Assembly (NCBI GenBank): GCA_000231825.2 | Contig: JH720312.1 | Span: 310,001 to 374,000, forward strand | Direction of reading: 5' to 3' | Origin: Tetrahymena elliotti 4EA | Lineage: Eukaryota; Ciliophora; Oligohymenophorea; Hymenostomatida; Tetrahymenidae | DNA length: 64,000 nucleotides | Part shown: piece by piece, positions 37,397 through 51,898 of the stretch | Numbering within the stretch: position 1 is the stretch's first letter | Layout of the letters: every line of letters begins with the position of its first letter | Notes under the pieces: model-generated | The model's database searches: none | Told to the model about the DNA's origin: nothing | The model's input: the letters and a program-made list of their open reading frames with translations, nothing else | Program-made: the position numbers and the translations under genes

Positions 37397-40300
37397 ATGA
37401 AGCAAAGCATATAGAAAGAGACAGGTAATTTCATTTCCTTCTTATTATTCTTTTCCTTACTTAGAGTTGCTTATAACTCTTTTTGTCTTCAAAATATAAT
37501 CAAATAGAGCTCCTCAAGAGCAAGCTCTCTAGTTATTTGAAAGATTTCTAAAAAATTACTGATTGGCCATCTGTTAACAATTGGCTTTTAAAGTTAGAGT
37601 AGGCCTTCAAAGATCATCCTACTCCTTATTTAGAAGATAAATTAGTTTTAGCAAAAAGATTAAGTCAATGTCTAAACCATAATTTACCTGTTGGCACTCA
37701 TAAATCAACATTAACAGTATATAAATTGATTTTTAATAATTTAAAACTCATCAATGATCTCGATGATTCCCCTGATTCTGTGAGATAGCACATTTCTAAA
37801 AATCTCCACATATTTAGCTTGGGATTATTTCCATTTTTTTCTGGAGCATCAGCATAGGTAATTTGTTTAAATTAGTTTTGATGTATATAAATATCAATAA
37901 TATTAATTATGTAGCCTATCTCACTAAAAATTTAAAATTGGGATTTTATTTAATGAAAAAATAATCAAGTTTATATTAAATTTCTTTTTTATTATATAAA
38001 AGTTGAAGCCAGATATTTTAGATATAATAGAAACTCATTTTTGTCCTTTAGAAATGGATTTGATTCCATGTTCTGTAGGATTAGTTGTTAGCATATTACC
38101 TGGCGTTGCTGAAAATAATGAAGAAATTTAGCGCAAAACCTTTTCAATTTTTGAATAATTGCAAGCAAAAATAGGTAAATATCTTACAAAATACTTAAAT
38201 TAATTAGTTATTTAATGAAAGGAAAAAAATATTTATATGGAGCTTTGTGGTTGAGTATATTAAGGTTGCCAAGAACAAGAGTAGCTGCTTATACTTGTTT
38301 ATCAAAGTTATTTAAAAAAAATGATTAATAGAATCTTGCATCTATAGATATAGAGCCTCATATAATTAAAAAATTGTAATAAAGTAACTAATTTACATAA
38401 GAAGAAGTTTTACTGCAATAAACAGAAGACAATACAGAGAACTATTCTCCTTTTATTAAAGTTTATGAATAACAAAGAAACTTAGATTTAGGTAATAATT
38501 ATTAAGATTTTATATAAATTTTTTCAAAGTTTAAGAAGCAAAAAATATTTTTTTTACTTTCTATATGATAATTGTACACCAAAAAGCAATTTTTTAAATT
38601 ATTATGCAAATTAGGTGTTAAAAATAATGATGAATAATATCTAGAAGAAGAAAATCTTATAAATGAGAAAGAAATTATGCTTTAAAATATAAGTAAAATT
38701 AAATAAACTGATCAAATCTTATCAACTTTTTTTAAATCTAAACAAATAAAGATGAAATAAAAAACTAAGACGATTTTGATGCAAGATTTCCAAATAAAAG
38801 TGCATTAATTTTGAATGCTCTTGTTTAAACTTTAGAAGATGAAAATAATCAAACCAAAAAATTTGGTCTTGATTTTCTTTTAAACTATTTCCCTATTTTA
38901 GGAGATTCATTAAGCGAGTCTGATAAGTTGGTGCTAACATAATGTGTTTTATACCTCTTTTTGAAAAATGAGTATTCAATTGTGTGGAAATGCCATTAGT
39001 GGCTTTTTGGTGAAGCTGATATCAACAGTAACTTTTAGATCAGTGAGCAAAATAGAGTAGTAATTGATTATTACATAAAGAATGCTTTGGTAAATATATT
39101 TGAAAACAGTAACTCGGATTTGAATGCTCCTATAAAAATAATCCAAACATTCTTTTTGAAAAACAGTCACATGATAGCAGATTCTCTTAAAACTATTAGT
39201 TTTTACTTAATTAAATACATCAAACAGCACTTTGAAAATTAGGTAAGATTTTTCTTTCAAAATAATTATCATATCCCAATGCTTAGGCAAATAAACTACA
39301 AAAAAATAAAGAATTTAACAAATAAAATAACACAAATTCAAAAAATACTCTTCTATTTCCATGAATAAATGTTGAAGAATATTTTATCTGAAATTTTTTT
39401 TATTTTTATTTAATATTCCAGATTTTACCTTATTTATTTATTCAATATTTTAATTTCTCATTTATTTTAGGAAGTCTAGAAAAGCTCTTTGAGACTGTTT
39501 GAATGTGTTTACAATTATTTTGATGTTATTTTTTCAAGCTTGTGTGATCATTATGATGAGTTAATTATTTAGGGTGAATAGAATTAAAGTAGAAAAGATT
39601 ACTATTTTAATGAAAAAGTTTATACTTTGGAATTGATAGAATTCACTTTTATAAAAATGTTTGTATATCATTCTGAAATGGAATTTTCAGAGTTGAGCAG
39701 GACTATTTAACCCCTTATTTCAAGATTGATTTCATATCTTTCTGAAGAGGTTAGGTAGATTTTTTATTTATTCTTAAAGAAATTTTATTTAATTTTTTAA
39801 TTATTTTTTAGCAACGTTATTGATGATTAACACTGTATTCTACTCAGATGCATTTTTTAATTAACTGAATACTTAAGGAAAGTGTTAGAAGAATTGGAAA
39901 AGAATGGAAGTGATGTGCAATTACTTTAAATGGAAGAAGATTACATAAAATATATTTAAGTATTTGAAAAATATTATCTAAGGCTTTCTTATCTTTTAAC
40001 TGAAACTCTAAATGAAGAAAAACAATAAAAAAAACAAAATAAAATCAATTCAATTGAGTAATTGACAGATCCTTTAGCTTCTAAGCTACCTTAACAAAAT
40101 ATTACTGTTGAGTCAAATTCAGCAAATGTAGGTCATTTGTAATAATAAGCATCTAATAGATTAAGTGAGTAGCTCCGTAAAGAAATAGAAGATTAATCCG
40201 AAATTACACAAAAAAGATATGAAGAATGTCTTTACAATATGTTTGATTAATCTTCTAAAATAATTCTAAGTCTACATAAACTTTATTTAGGATATTACAA

Positions 40301-43300
40301 TTGGCAAATTAAATTTGAGAGTGCTCCAGATTGGGTAAAGAAAATATTCTCTATAATAGAAATAAGTAAGTAATATTTCCCGAAGGTTGAACTCTACTGC
40401 ATAGAAAGTCTAATAGAAATAATTACTTATAGATGCAAACATCAAGATAGATTTAATCTTTTAGAGTGTTTTGTTGAAGAAGACTCTAAAATTACTTTAA
40501 TCACTAAAATTTTATGGTCGAACCTAGAATCCTCTATGCAACAAAAGAGAATTATTGACTATCTTGTTATCTTGATGAATAAATTTCCTAAACTATTTAC
40601 TAATGTTGTTGAATCATCATTTAATCAAAAGTAAAAATTGTTTTGTTAAACTCAATCAAAGCCAAAAACAAACATTTTATTATTTAATTTAATTTTCTCA
40701 TTTCAAAATATCAAAAAATGTAAAAAATTAAAAAAATAATTCTTTTTATGTTTTAATAAATTAGTAATAGTATTAAGCTTTAGTAAGCTATGAAAGGATT
40801 CATGACATTTTATAGAATGACAAACAATTATATAACTAAGAATAGCTCTAGTAATTTGGGGTGCGGCCTATTTTAAATGCTCGACCTTTTATCAAATAAA
40901 AATCCTATTTTGAGGAATGTTGTAAAGACATTTTTGATGGAAAATACTGCTCTTTTATTTAGAGTGTTAGATCCATTTTTGATTGAATTTTTAGAGTGCT
41001 AACATAATTGCAGGGTATAATATAAGTATTCGAACATGTTTATATATGAAGAATCTTATGACTGTCAGAGAATTCTTTATTTGATAAATCTGCTACAATA
41101 AACATTAGAGATCTTAAAAGATATTTTTGTTAGCTATATTTTTTCTGTGAAAATAAGCTCTCACCTTTCAAACAAAATCAGGTCTTCTAAATTTTATGTA
41201 AATTTAGTTATCTTATTTAAGTTTTTCTTATTCAAAAATACAAATTAAAATAATAAATAGAATTAGTTTGATTTATCAAATGCCACTTATATGGATGTAG
41301 TTTGTAATATCATAGTCAGATTTATATAGGGATAGACACCTATGGATTTATTAGAGAATAGAAAAGAAGCTCTTTCTATGAGTATTTTATCTTCAGACGA
41401 TGAAGGAGATGATTAAGATTTAATTGAGAATTTAAAAGTTACTTAGTTGTAAAATTTAAAAAGTGGGGATTCATTAGAATCTCCTAAATTAAAATAGAAA
41501 TAGCACAGCAGAAGAAAGAGAGAGAAAGCTCATGAAGAGTAATTTAGAATAGAGAATTAATAAATAAACTCTTTATGTAGTGAATATTTAGATAAGTTAA
41601 TACAATATGCTGAAAATAAATCAACTGCTATAAAAATTTTGAATTTGACTTTAGAAAAGATTTTAATAACTTTAAAGTTTTTAATTCAAAACAAAAACTT
41701 AGTCATTTAAGTTGAGTTAATTAATTTGATTTAATCAATTATTATGAAATTCAAATAAATCTATAAAAAGAAAACCTAAGCTGATTCAATCCAGCCTTAA
41801 GCTTAGGTTTAGCAACAATAGTAAAACTAAATCAGTTTGAATTAAGCTTAAAAAAATTCAGCAGTTTAAGGTGGTTTAAAAATTGCAGAAGAGAGTCTAA
41901 GAAATGCTATTGAGATGTTTGGAAGCTAGCTATTTTTTTCTAATTTGTTAGAGGGGTTTGAGCTTTCTGAAGATCCCTTTGTCAGAAGTAGATATATTTA
42001 TGTAATAACAATAGGTATCTGGACACTAAGCGATGCCTTTAGTGAAGAAAGCTTAAAAGATATTGTGACTCTGATTTTTGTTAAATATTATGCAGTACTT
42101 AAGTCTGTAAAACTTCAAGATATCATCTAAAATATGGATGTTGCAGATGAAGGAGAATTTTCTAACATTGAAGAAATTTCTGATTTATCTATCAGTGCTG
42201 CATCATCTATACTCCAAGGTGGGCTTAAAGAAAATTACTTTACTAGAGATAGAGCACAGTAAGGAGGTTAATTTGAAACAGATATGGGTTTCGAATATTA
42301 AAAAGGGTATGCTAAAAATAAATAGATCAAAAAGAAAACTATGTTTTTAGGAAAAAATTCATAAACTGATAGTGGAAGTAAAAATAAAAACTAAACTTAG
42401 AGCCAAAGCGGCTAGGCAAGCTCAAAGTTATTAGATGATAAACATGAATAGATGACTGATAAAAAAAAGAGTGGAGGGAATTTAGATAATATGAATGATG
42501 AAGATGAATATTTGAAGAATGACTAAGAGATGAATTTATCATCTCAATTCAAATGTTAGGAAATTAGAAATATTTGTGATTCTATTAAATCAATTTTAAA
42601 TTACTTTTTATAGTTTAAAGATTCGAATGGTATTACTTTTGTTTCTCTTTAAAGTAACTCATCTCCAACTAAATCAGTATCTTAAGCTATTAATTAATAA
42701 CAACAACATTATAAAATGGCTTCTGCTTTATATGATATAATTACACTTAAATTCCTCAATAGTAACTCCTTAATGTAAAATTCAAATAACCCTAATTCAT
42801 AAAATCAGCAATACTAAGATAGATTCTCCTATCTTCCATCAATAATAAATTCTTAAAGTAGCTCTACAGCATCAACAAGTAAGGATCCTCTATCTAAAAG
42901 TGTTTCTCAATAAAACCTTGATCCTTTATCTTAATTAAATTTCTAGAGTCTAAAAGACAAACAACATTTTGCAGCATGCAATTTAATTATGCTAGAATTA
43001 CCAAACCTTATCACATCTTACCTTAACTGCTGGAGTCTAAGCAGTAACACAGATTCTAACTAAATTTTTAACAGACAAGGTACTAAATTTTACAATTTTG
43101 CATAATTTGAGGGATATAATTAAAGGTTATAAAAAATACTTAACTATCTCTCAGATTCTAATAATGATTTTCTCTTTTAAGATCTTATAAAAGTAGAGGT
43201 TTTATCTGTTATTTATCCCTTAGTTCAGTAATTCCCTATATAAACACTTCATGCTTTCATGTAAATATGGATCTAGCAATGTGATTCTTCTTTTTTCGTG

Positions 43301-46300
43301 CCATACTCTTAAAAAGATAGAACCTAATCTGCAAATACATTTCTAGCCAACTAATCAACAATAGGTATATCATTAGTTTAATAATGTTAAGACACTTAAG
43401 AAACGGTTATGATGAAGATTTTAGAAATTATAAGCTATATGAATCTGTAAATAGATTATTTGATTGCTAGTCTTATAAAATCTCCAACAGTACATTCTAT
43501 CCGAAGCTATTACATCTAAAGATTATAAATGCCTAAAGATCAAGCTCTAATAAATTCTCAAATAGCACAGCAAGAATCTTAAATCTTATTTTTTTTATTT
43601 GAGCTAATTTCATATCAATATTTAGATCTTAGCTCCACATAAAACCAGTAAATAATATCTTCTTTCTGGTTCTAACTTGTAGCATTTTTATCTACTTTCA
43701 ATACGTCTAAGCATCCAACAACCTGTATTTGGGTTCTAGATATCATCCTAGCAGCTTCTAGAAAATACAATCCGAAAGAAATTTTAAATGAAAAAAATAT
43801 TCGTCAAGATCTTCATGAGCTAATAAAGATTCATTTGAGTAACTTAGCAAACTTTGCAATATAAAAAATACAGTTTAACTCTACTACTGAAAGAAATTTT
43901 ACCCAATCACGTTCTTCTGCTAAGTAAAATCAAAAATCATAATAACAAGATTAATCGTAACAGCAACAGCCATTTTTTGAGTTATTTTCCCCTTTTTCTC
44001 CTACAGTTTATGAGCTTTTTGATAATTATCAGAGAAACTTTAACTCAAACAATTTGCATGATCTACATTCTTTTGATGGAATTACAAGCTTCCACAATAA
44101 TGATAGCTAAAAAAATTAAAACTAATAGTAATCATCTGAGTCTGATTAATAAAACTTAAATCCAATTTACTATGAAATTGAAAAAAATCTTTTTAAAATA
44201 AGTTCAGAAAATTATGGCCATTAGAGTGATTTTAGTGTTGAAGAAAGAAGAAACTCTTTTAGTAGCAACTACTCATTCTCTTCTTCCTCAAATAACTCTC
44301 ATCCTCTCTTAACCAGAGAATAATATACCTTCAAAATTAGTCTCTTATCATATAAAACACTAAAATCCTTACTTTATGAAGTCCTTTAAAATTGCTTTGA
44401 TAGCCAGTAAAAAATTTTGCAAGCTGCAAAAGATGTTTTATCCATAATAATTACTAAGGCTTTTTCAGAAAAGAAAAATTCAATCTAATAGCTCATTTTA
44501 GTTGAATGTGCCAGCGATTTGTGTAACAAACTCCTTACCTAATCTCCAGATTTCATAATGAAAGAGTTTAGAAAGAATTTGTTAGAGATATTTACTTCTA
44601 ATGTAAATTTTAATTTTTTAAAATTTGACAAATATTTTTTTAGCAAACAAATTTGAAAAATATTTTGTTTAGATTACATTAAATTTCCTATCTAGAAATA
44701 AAATAAGAATATTCAAAGAAAATTGATTAGGGGGGAGGGCGGGGACAAGGTGAGTCAACAAATTTTTTTGAATATAACCTCTTAATTAGAAAGGTGATGA
44801 GAAAAAAATGATTTCAATAAAAAATTAAAACAATTATTTCCTCATAATCATAAGATTTGGAAACAATATTTAGGATTATTTTTGAATGAATTTTTATAAT
44901 ATGGAATTAAAATTTACATTTTTAAAGAGATGGTCAAATTAAAATTTTTAAAACCAATACTTTTTATAATGAGTAAATAAATTAACTTTTTTAACTTTCT
45001 TTAATAAAAGGATTTCTTTAAGTGTGATATCAGAATTCTAAACTACTGGAGAAGTATAGTAAATTGGCTTGATGAAAGTGGAAATCTCTTTACAGAATTC
45101 TTTGAAAGGTGAAAATAATTTTCATTTATTTTTATTAAATTACTAAATTAAATATAATCCACTCAATAAAATTTAATTTTTAATTTAGAGAAAGCTTTTT
45201 TTAGAGCTTATTGAGTAAAAGTGAGGAGACTAATTTAAAGATTAGAAAATTTTAGAGAATTTGCTTTATTATTTATAGCGGTCGTCAAGATAAGTATCAT
45301 AAATAGCTAACACTGCTACTTGAAAACATTGGAGATATCATTAAGAATATTTAAAATTAAAGCCATGAGCTTTTAATACTGGTAAAATTGTTAGAATAAA
45401 TTCATCATTCTGTTTAAAATAAGCCTGAATAAAATTTTCAATTTAAGAAAATCAAATTTTATGAATTAATAATTCAATTTAATTTTAAAAAATTCTAAAT
45501 ATTTTTAATTAGGTTTTGTTCTGCTTACGTATACTCATCTTAAGACTAAGCCCAAGGGTATTAAATGAATTGCTTCGAAACACATGGCCTATTTTATTAA
45601 CTCTTTTACTTTAAATATTTGATAAGAGTAATAAGCTTTAAAGTTCTTCTTAATATGCAAGCTAAATTTTAGGAAATGCTTTCACTTCTTAAGAAAAAAT
45701 AAATAACTCATAAATACCTGTAAATCCAAACTTAGTCTTAGCAGCTCTTAAATTGATAGAACAAATATCTTATGTTCAATTAGAAGAATTCTATCTCCAT
45801 TAATGGATGTTCTTATTGGACTGTAAATTGATTAAAATAATTTTTTAATATATTTTTGCTATTCCATCAAGCACCATCATATTATTTAAATTAGGGCAAT
45901 TATTATTAAAAGATTCAAGCTTACAAATTTATTTAAAATAAAATCAAATGTTTTACAAAGTATTTTCAAAATGAAACCAAATAATTTTCTTTCATGATTT
46001 TTTTATAATAAAAACTACTAAAAAATCAAAATAATTACAAAGCTTGTGAGGTTTGATATAAAAAATAAAAATATTCTTAAATGATGATTTCTTTCAACTG
46101 TATTGAAAAGAATTTAATAATCTCTTATCAAGTTATAATTTTGAAGTTATTTATTTTTACTTTGATGAACCAAATAATCAATCTTATCCAATTTAAGAAA
46201 ATAAAACAATCAAGTTCTCAAATGAAATTTTGAACGATTTATTAAAGACTGGTGTTGTATACCTAAATAAATATTTACCGCTTTCTAATATTTTTAAATA

Positions 46301-47135
46301 TGAGTATTTTCAAATTATTGAGGATTAAATCTTTTATCATGATATAAATTTGTAACCAAAATAAGTATTAGATTTAGATTTATTTTTTTGAACTTTTCAC
46401 TCATTGATTATTTTTTGATAGTGAATTGTATCAGAATAAATTAAATTTAAATATCAATCAGTAATTGCTTGAATTTAATCAATTTTTAAAACTATGTTCA
46501 ACCTTTTAAAAAACCAGATTTTGGAATTTAGATCTAGGCTCATGATGCATAGCTGAATAATAAAAATTAGCATCTAGCTTCTGGTAATGCATCAAAGGGA
46601 TCAAATAATTATACAACCCAAAATATTTGTGAAGAAAAGCTAATTTCCCCATTTAGTACTGCCCCTTTACTCACTAGTTTCTTCCCTTCCCTTCATAAAG
46701 TAGACTACCAAAATAAGCTATTAGAAGATGATGTATCCTAAGATATTTAGAAAAAATCTAGAAAGATCATTTTTACTCAGTCTCATGTAAGCAAATAAAT
46801 TACAATAATTTCTTATCATTTAAAAGAATACCTATCTAAACATTTTAATTATCCAATGTTTCAATCAACCTTTGAATTCTATTCTACTATTTTTAAGTAA
46901 ACATTAATACTTATTTGAAAATATAAATACTTAAAAGGTTGAAGATCTTGAAGAAATTTAGAGCAAAATACTATTTTTCTGCTAATACATCATCAACCTG
47001 AATCAACAAAGATGGAATGTAGACTTGAAATAATTAGAATCTATAATTGAGTGTGATTTCATAGATTTCGATCTCTATATTTATCGCTAAGATAAGAATA
47101 ACAATAAAAAAATCTACCAAATATAACATTTATGA
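37397..47135 (+). CDS. DOPEY/Dop1 family protein
   Basis: The longest gene of the window, with many exons (first: 37397-37424, 37508-37857) and stop TGA at 47133-47135. Dop1 proteins are large, mostly helical proteins of the Golgi/endosome. With Mon2 and a flippase (Neo1/ATP9) they act in membrane traffic. The N-terminal Dopey domain is clear: LAKRLSQCLNHNLPVGTHKS, VYKLIFNNLKL, FSLGLFPFFSGA, ILPGVAENNEEIQRKTFSIF and YLYGALWLSILRLPRTRVAA. The C-terminal conserved part is also present: LRLSPRVLNELLRNTWPIL and LVLAALKLIEQISYVQLEE near 45500-45830. The middle holds helical repeats and Q/N/S-rich insertions (for example 41790-41880, 42360-42540, 43900-44330). The intron near 44602-45010 is long and contains a G-rich island. 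Family very secure; exon borders in the middle were not all fixed. Confidence 0.9.
44730..44750 (+). other. G-rich island in a DOPEY intron
   Basis: A run of six G, an A, three G, a C and four G, followed by ACAAGG, inside a ~410-nt intron otherwise near 80-85 % AT. It has three G-tracts of at least 3 plus a GG, so it could form a G-quadruplex with one two-G strand. Confidence 0.75.
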
Positions 47136-47495
47136 GAAGGAGAGAGTAGCAAATATCTAAAAATTAATAAATTTAATTTAAGTAAAATCAATAGACAGAC
47201 AGACCTTTCCTTTCTTCTCACTAATTATAATTAAATCAAGATAATTTAAATAACTTTGAAAAAAAGATTAATCTAAAAAATAAAATCATGCTCAACCCAA
47301 AATAAATTGAAAAATTTAAAGTTAATATGATTTATAATAAATGGTTTACCTTTTAAAATTAAAATAAAGATAAATTAATGCATTTATATACTCAATAATA
47401 ATAAAATATTTATTTTAATTTAAAAATTCAGATATATGATTAAATTTATAAATTTCTGATATCTTAAGATATTTTTAAATCATTTTTTATTTAAT
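47136..47495. other. Convergent intergenic region
   Basis: Between the stops of DOPEY (plus) and the small coiled-coil gene (minus). AT-rich, nothing recognised. Confidence 0.6.
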
Positions 47496-48228
47496 TCATT
47501 AAAATTATTTTATTATTATATTTTTTTTTTCTCTTAACAAGAAGTCAAGTATTTATCTATATGATTGGAAATACTCTTCTGCATCTTCGATGAAGAATTA
47601 TTAGGTAATTTTTCAATTTTTTTTGATAAAAATTTGAGTGAAGGATGTTAATCTAAATTTCTAATTCTCTTATTTTTAATGATCTATTCCCAATGCTTTT
47701 AAATTTTAGTTTCTTTCAGAAAATTTTATAACATTTCTTATTTTTATTTTATTTGCATTTTGAGAGTCTCCATTAAATTACCAAAGGTTTTAATACTTAC
47801 TTTTAATTGTATTTTTAAGAAAGAACTCCATGAGTAAAGCAACTAACTAGGATCCGTATGTATCTATACTCACCTAATCAATTCTATAATCATGTTATTT
47901 AATTTATTTTTCTAATTTAAAAATTTTTTTTTCTAGTATTTGAATTTGACAATAAAGATCTGGATTTGATCTTAAATATTTTCCATTTCTCTTCTAGTTA
48001 TTTCTTTTCCTTCTTTAGTTGAGCATTTTATTATCTAATCTCTTTAATTTCTATGCCAAAATTATTTTGTTTATCTTACAGTTTTTTAATTTAATTCTGA
48101 AGGGCTACATTTGTATCTTGAAGATCTAGATTTGAGTTTTGAAGATTTGCATTTGAATTTTAAATATCTAAGATTTTCTTCTCAAGTTATTCAAATTTAC
48201 CTTTAAGATCAAAATTTATGAATTCCAT
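47496..48228 (-). CDS. Small coiled-coil protein, unknown
   Basis: Start ATG at 48228, stop TGA at 47496-47498. The first exon encodes a strongly heptad-like helix (FEQLEKKILDIQNSNANL, LQNQIKKLQDKQNN, QQNAQLKKEKKQLEEKW). It has a short internal near-repeat of NSN/LQN units at 48080-48160. The last exon (47795-47496) again reads as coil (LMETLKMQIKQKQEMLQNFL) and ends in a basic, Ser/Asn-rich tail. A middle exon probably ends at 47874 (donor GTGAGT). The join between the first and middle exons was not resolved: the frame changes somewhere near 47980-48080. I do not recognise a family. Confidence 0.6.
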
Positions 48229-49110
48229 TTTCTAATCAGCTTTTTTTTTCCTTACTAAAGTTTTTTTGTTTTATCTTTTGTTTTAAAATTATAATATTTA
48301 ACTAAATTGATAAAATTCAATTTTTCTTAAACACAAAAACAAAGGAGGCGAATTATAAGAATACTCTATTCTTATTTATTTGCTTGCTAACACTTTTATA
48401 TTTTTTGAAAAATTGATTCAAAATCAATATTTAATTACTTATGTGCTAATAGCAATAAAAATCGCTATTAAAATCACAATACTAATTTCATGTAACATTT
48501 TCTCGCTCTACCTATATAAATTTAGTGTACAAATTTTTAAGTAAAATTTATAAAAGGTTTAGCTTAGTGATAATTAAGATATATTTCATTCAAATTATTT
48601 TTCTCTTCTTTTGCATATTTTTTTTATTGAGCAAAGTAGGTAAAGAAAGCCCTTGTAAAAACATTTTTCTAGAAATAATTGACCAGTAAAGTATAATTAT
48701 AATTAATTTCTTTTCATATTCTACAGAGGCTTTTAATATTATTTGGAAAAAATTACTTAATACTAGCCTTTTTTTTGTTTAATTGATAGTCACTAATTGC
48801 ATCCGCAAAGAAATAAAGTAAAAGCAAAAGAAATAAATAGGTAAGTAATTTATCAATTAATTAATCAATCAATGAAGCAAGCTTGTGAGCAAGCAATTAA
48901 TAATCCAATAAAAAAACAAATAAATAAACAAACTCTATAAAATCAGTTGGTGTTAAAGAATTTACATTTAACAATTTAATATAATTAATAACTATTAAAA
49001 AAATTAAAAAGTGAAGTAAAGCCAGAGATAAAGGATCTCAAAAAATAGATTAATAATTAATACCTATAATTTAAAAGATTAAAACTAAATTAAAAAAAGA
49101 CTATATAAAA
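48229..49110. other. Divergent intergenic region
   Basis: Promoter region shared by the coiled-coil gene (minus) and the phosphodiesterase gene (plus). Contains a small inverted repeat GCTTG-TGAG-CAAGC at about 48880-48894. No gene seen. Confidence 0.5.
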
Positions 49111-51898
49111 ATGAGTACTGAAGCTAGCTCAGTTTAAGTTAATAGCCATAACCGTAAAAATATTATTTGTAAATTTTTTTATAAAATAAAAACCTCATTG
49201 TTCATCTTAGCATTTTTCTATTTACTCATTGATTTATCAAAGACTTATGATAGTTTTACCCATTTACAAAAGCTATTACAATTTTAATTGAACCCAAGGA
49301 TAAAAATGAAATGTAACAAATGATCAATTTTGTTTTTACTCAGCAAATAAAAAATGCTGAACATAAAGAGGGAAGTAATACATAGAAAAAATAAAAAAAA
49401 GTTATGAAATTGAAACAACAATACTCAGTCTAATTCTTCAAAATAAACTTAACTCATTTAAATTAATTTTATTTCATAGATAACGGAACCAATGGAGTAG
49501 CAAATGGGCAAGAAGAGGAGCTAAATTAAAATGAAATTTAGCAAATAAGCAGTTGGGATTTTAATATATTAAACTTCCCATCACATTAGAAAAAGTTTTA
49601 GCTCGCTTTATGGATGTTCAAGGACATTGATCTCTTTGAGATCTTAGGATAGTCTTAAAAAAAATTTTAGAACTTCTTAGTTATATTAAGCAATAAGTAT
49701 GACTACCGTGGTAACCCATTTCATAACTTTGACCATGGCATAACAGGTAATGAAAGTTTAATAATAAAAGGAAAAGATTAACTAATTTTCCCAATTTAAT
49801 TGTTTTAAAATGAACTTTTTAAGAATAGAAATAAATTTTAATATATTTTATACAGAGAAAGTTATTTAGTTATTAACCACTTATTAAAAAGTTAGTATCT
49901 TTTATACTAACTATGTAAAATATTATTATTCCATGATAAGAAATATAAAATTGACAAATGCATTTTACATTTCTTTTTCTACAATTCAATTATCTAATTT
50001 ACCAATGTATAAGTAAGTGCCAAGTAAACTTGAATTTCACATTATTCAATTCAAAAAATCATTTGCTCTCTTTTTAAGTTATAAAATCTAGACAATACAG
50101 CATCATCATTCTCTAAGATTCTAAATTTATGAAAAAAGCAAATAATAATTAAAAAAGCAATTTACAATTCAAGTACTAATTAAGTAGATTAAAATAAAAT
50201 TAAAAAAAGCAATCTTATAGCTGCAATATTAAAAATACAATTCATAAAAATACTAATTTTAAATCCTTCTAATTTCTAAAACACTAGAAGTATTTTTGAT
50301 GAGTTAATTTAGGAGATAAAATTTTCTACTTTTGAGTTATTTCGTGAATATATAATAAAATTTTAAAAAAATAAAATTATTAAGTTGCTCATGGAATATA
50401 TTACATAATTAAGCAAGGGATTACAAATAAGCATTTAAATCAATTAGATAAATTCTCTTTGCTCTTCTCAGCTCTGTGCCACGATGTAGACCACACTGGA
50501 CACAGTAATGCTTATGAAACTAATAGCTAATCTGAGCTTTTTACTTTGTATGGCAATGAATCAGTAAATTAAATTTTATTTAAATTTCTCTACTTACCTA
50601 CCTAATTACCTACTTTGATACATTCAAGGAAAAGCTTTAAATTGAAACCAAAAATTTGCTGAATTCAAATTTTGACTTGAAAATCAAAATTAATTTATTG
50701 TTAATAATAATAAAAATAATAACGCAAATCATCATGATCCTAACGCATTTTTATTTAAGACCACATAAAATTGTATTTTCTTCACATTATTAATTTTGGA
50801 GCTTGCAGGCCAAAAAAATATAGGATAAATTATTTTATGTAAAGATATTTATTACAATTTCAAGATTTTCAAAAGAAAATCAATCAGAAATCAAATTATC
50901 TTAATTGGATGAACTCAACCAACCTAACATTTTTCTATTTCAACTTGTTTCTTTTTTTAATTAAAAAACAATAAAACTACTGGCTTGATAAAATTTATAA
51001 GAAATCTAAATTATTCTATAGAAATTAAAAAAATCTAAACAAATTAGCTAGATAATTCAAGATATTTCCTTCTAAAAAAATCAAGCCTAGGTAGGTAGTT
51101 TAGCATCAATAAAAACAAACCATCAGCAAGCATTTTCAGTATATTTTAGATTTATTAAGGCTTCCAATTTGAATATAAATTTTTATATAATCAGAATTAT
51201 AATATAAGTAATTTTGTATTTAATATTTATATTTATTAATAGCCCCTAGAAAAGCATCACTATGCATAGACTATTTAAATTGCTGATTAGTGTGGCTTGT
51301 TTGAGAGCATTCCTTAAGACTAGCTAATCACTATGAAGAAATATATCCAATATAATATTTTAGCCACAGATATGTCTAAGCATAATTAAATTATGAATGA
51401 ATTCAAAGAAAACTTACCTGCATTACTCCAAGAAGACTAAGTTATTACAGAATAATAAAAAATAAATTTATGTGGGGCTCTTGTTCATGCAGCAGACATC
51501 GGTGCTCCAACAAGGGATTTCTCTATTTCAAAAGAATGGTCTATTAGAATTGCAAAAGAATTTACTGCTCAAGTAATTTCATAATCTGATATTACAAAAA
51601 ATAATTTGAAATTTAAATTAAAAAAATCTAAATATTTTTTAAAATAAAAAAGCTTGAATTAGAATAGCAAAATAAGCTTCCAGTAACACCATTTTATAAA
51701 GATCTAGATAAGTATCTTACATTAGCTAGCAATGAAATAGGATTTATTAGCTTTTTTATTAAACCTTTTTGGGTTTAAATACAATAATTTGGTCAAGGCA
51801 AATTAGAATAAGTTACTAAAAATATTGACAATAACATCTAGAATTGGAAAAAAGAGAAAGAATAAGAGGAATAAAAATTAGCAGTTGCAAATAGCTGA
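49111..51898 (+). CDS. Class I cyclic-nucleotide phosphodiesterase
   Basis: Hydrolyses cAMP and/or cGMP to the 5'-monophosphate. Exons in phase: 49111-49168, 49273-49746, 50385-50563, 51243-51572, 51653-51898; 428 aa. The catalytic domain fills residues ~110-425. Metal ligands are all present: the first His in PFHNFDHG, the H210-D211 pair in CHDVDH, and D322 in VHAADIG. The family's ILATDM (276-281) and PLEKHH (238-243) are also present. The N-terminal ~100 residues have no GAF, PAS or membrane domain that I can see, so it is probably soluble. Where other families have an invariant base-contacting Gln (SQVGFI-like), this protein has N374-E375-I-G-F-I, so Glu replaces Gln. Two introns are unusually long, 638 and 679 nt. 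Family secure; nucleotide preference unknown. Confidence 0.93.
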
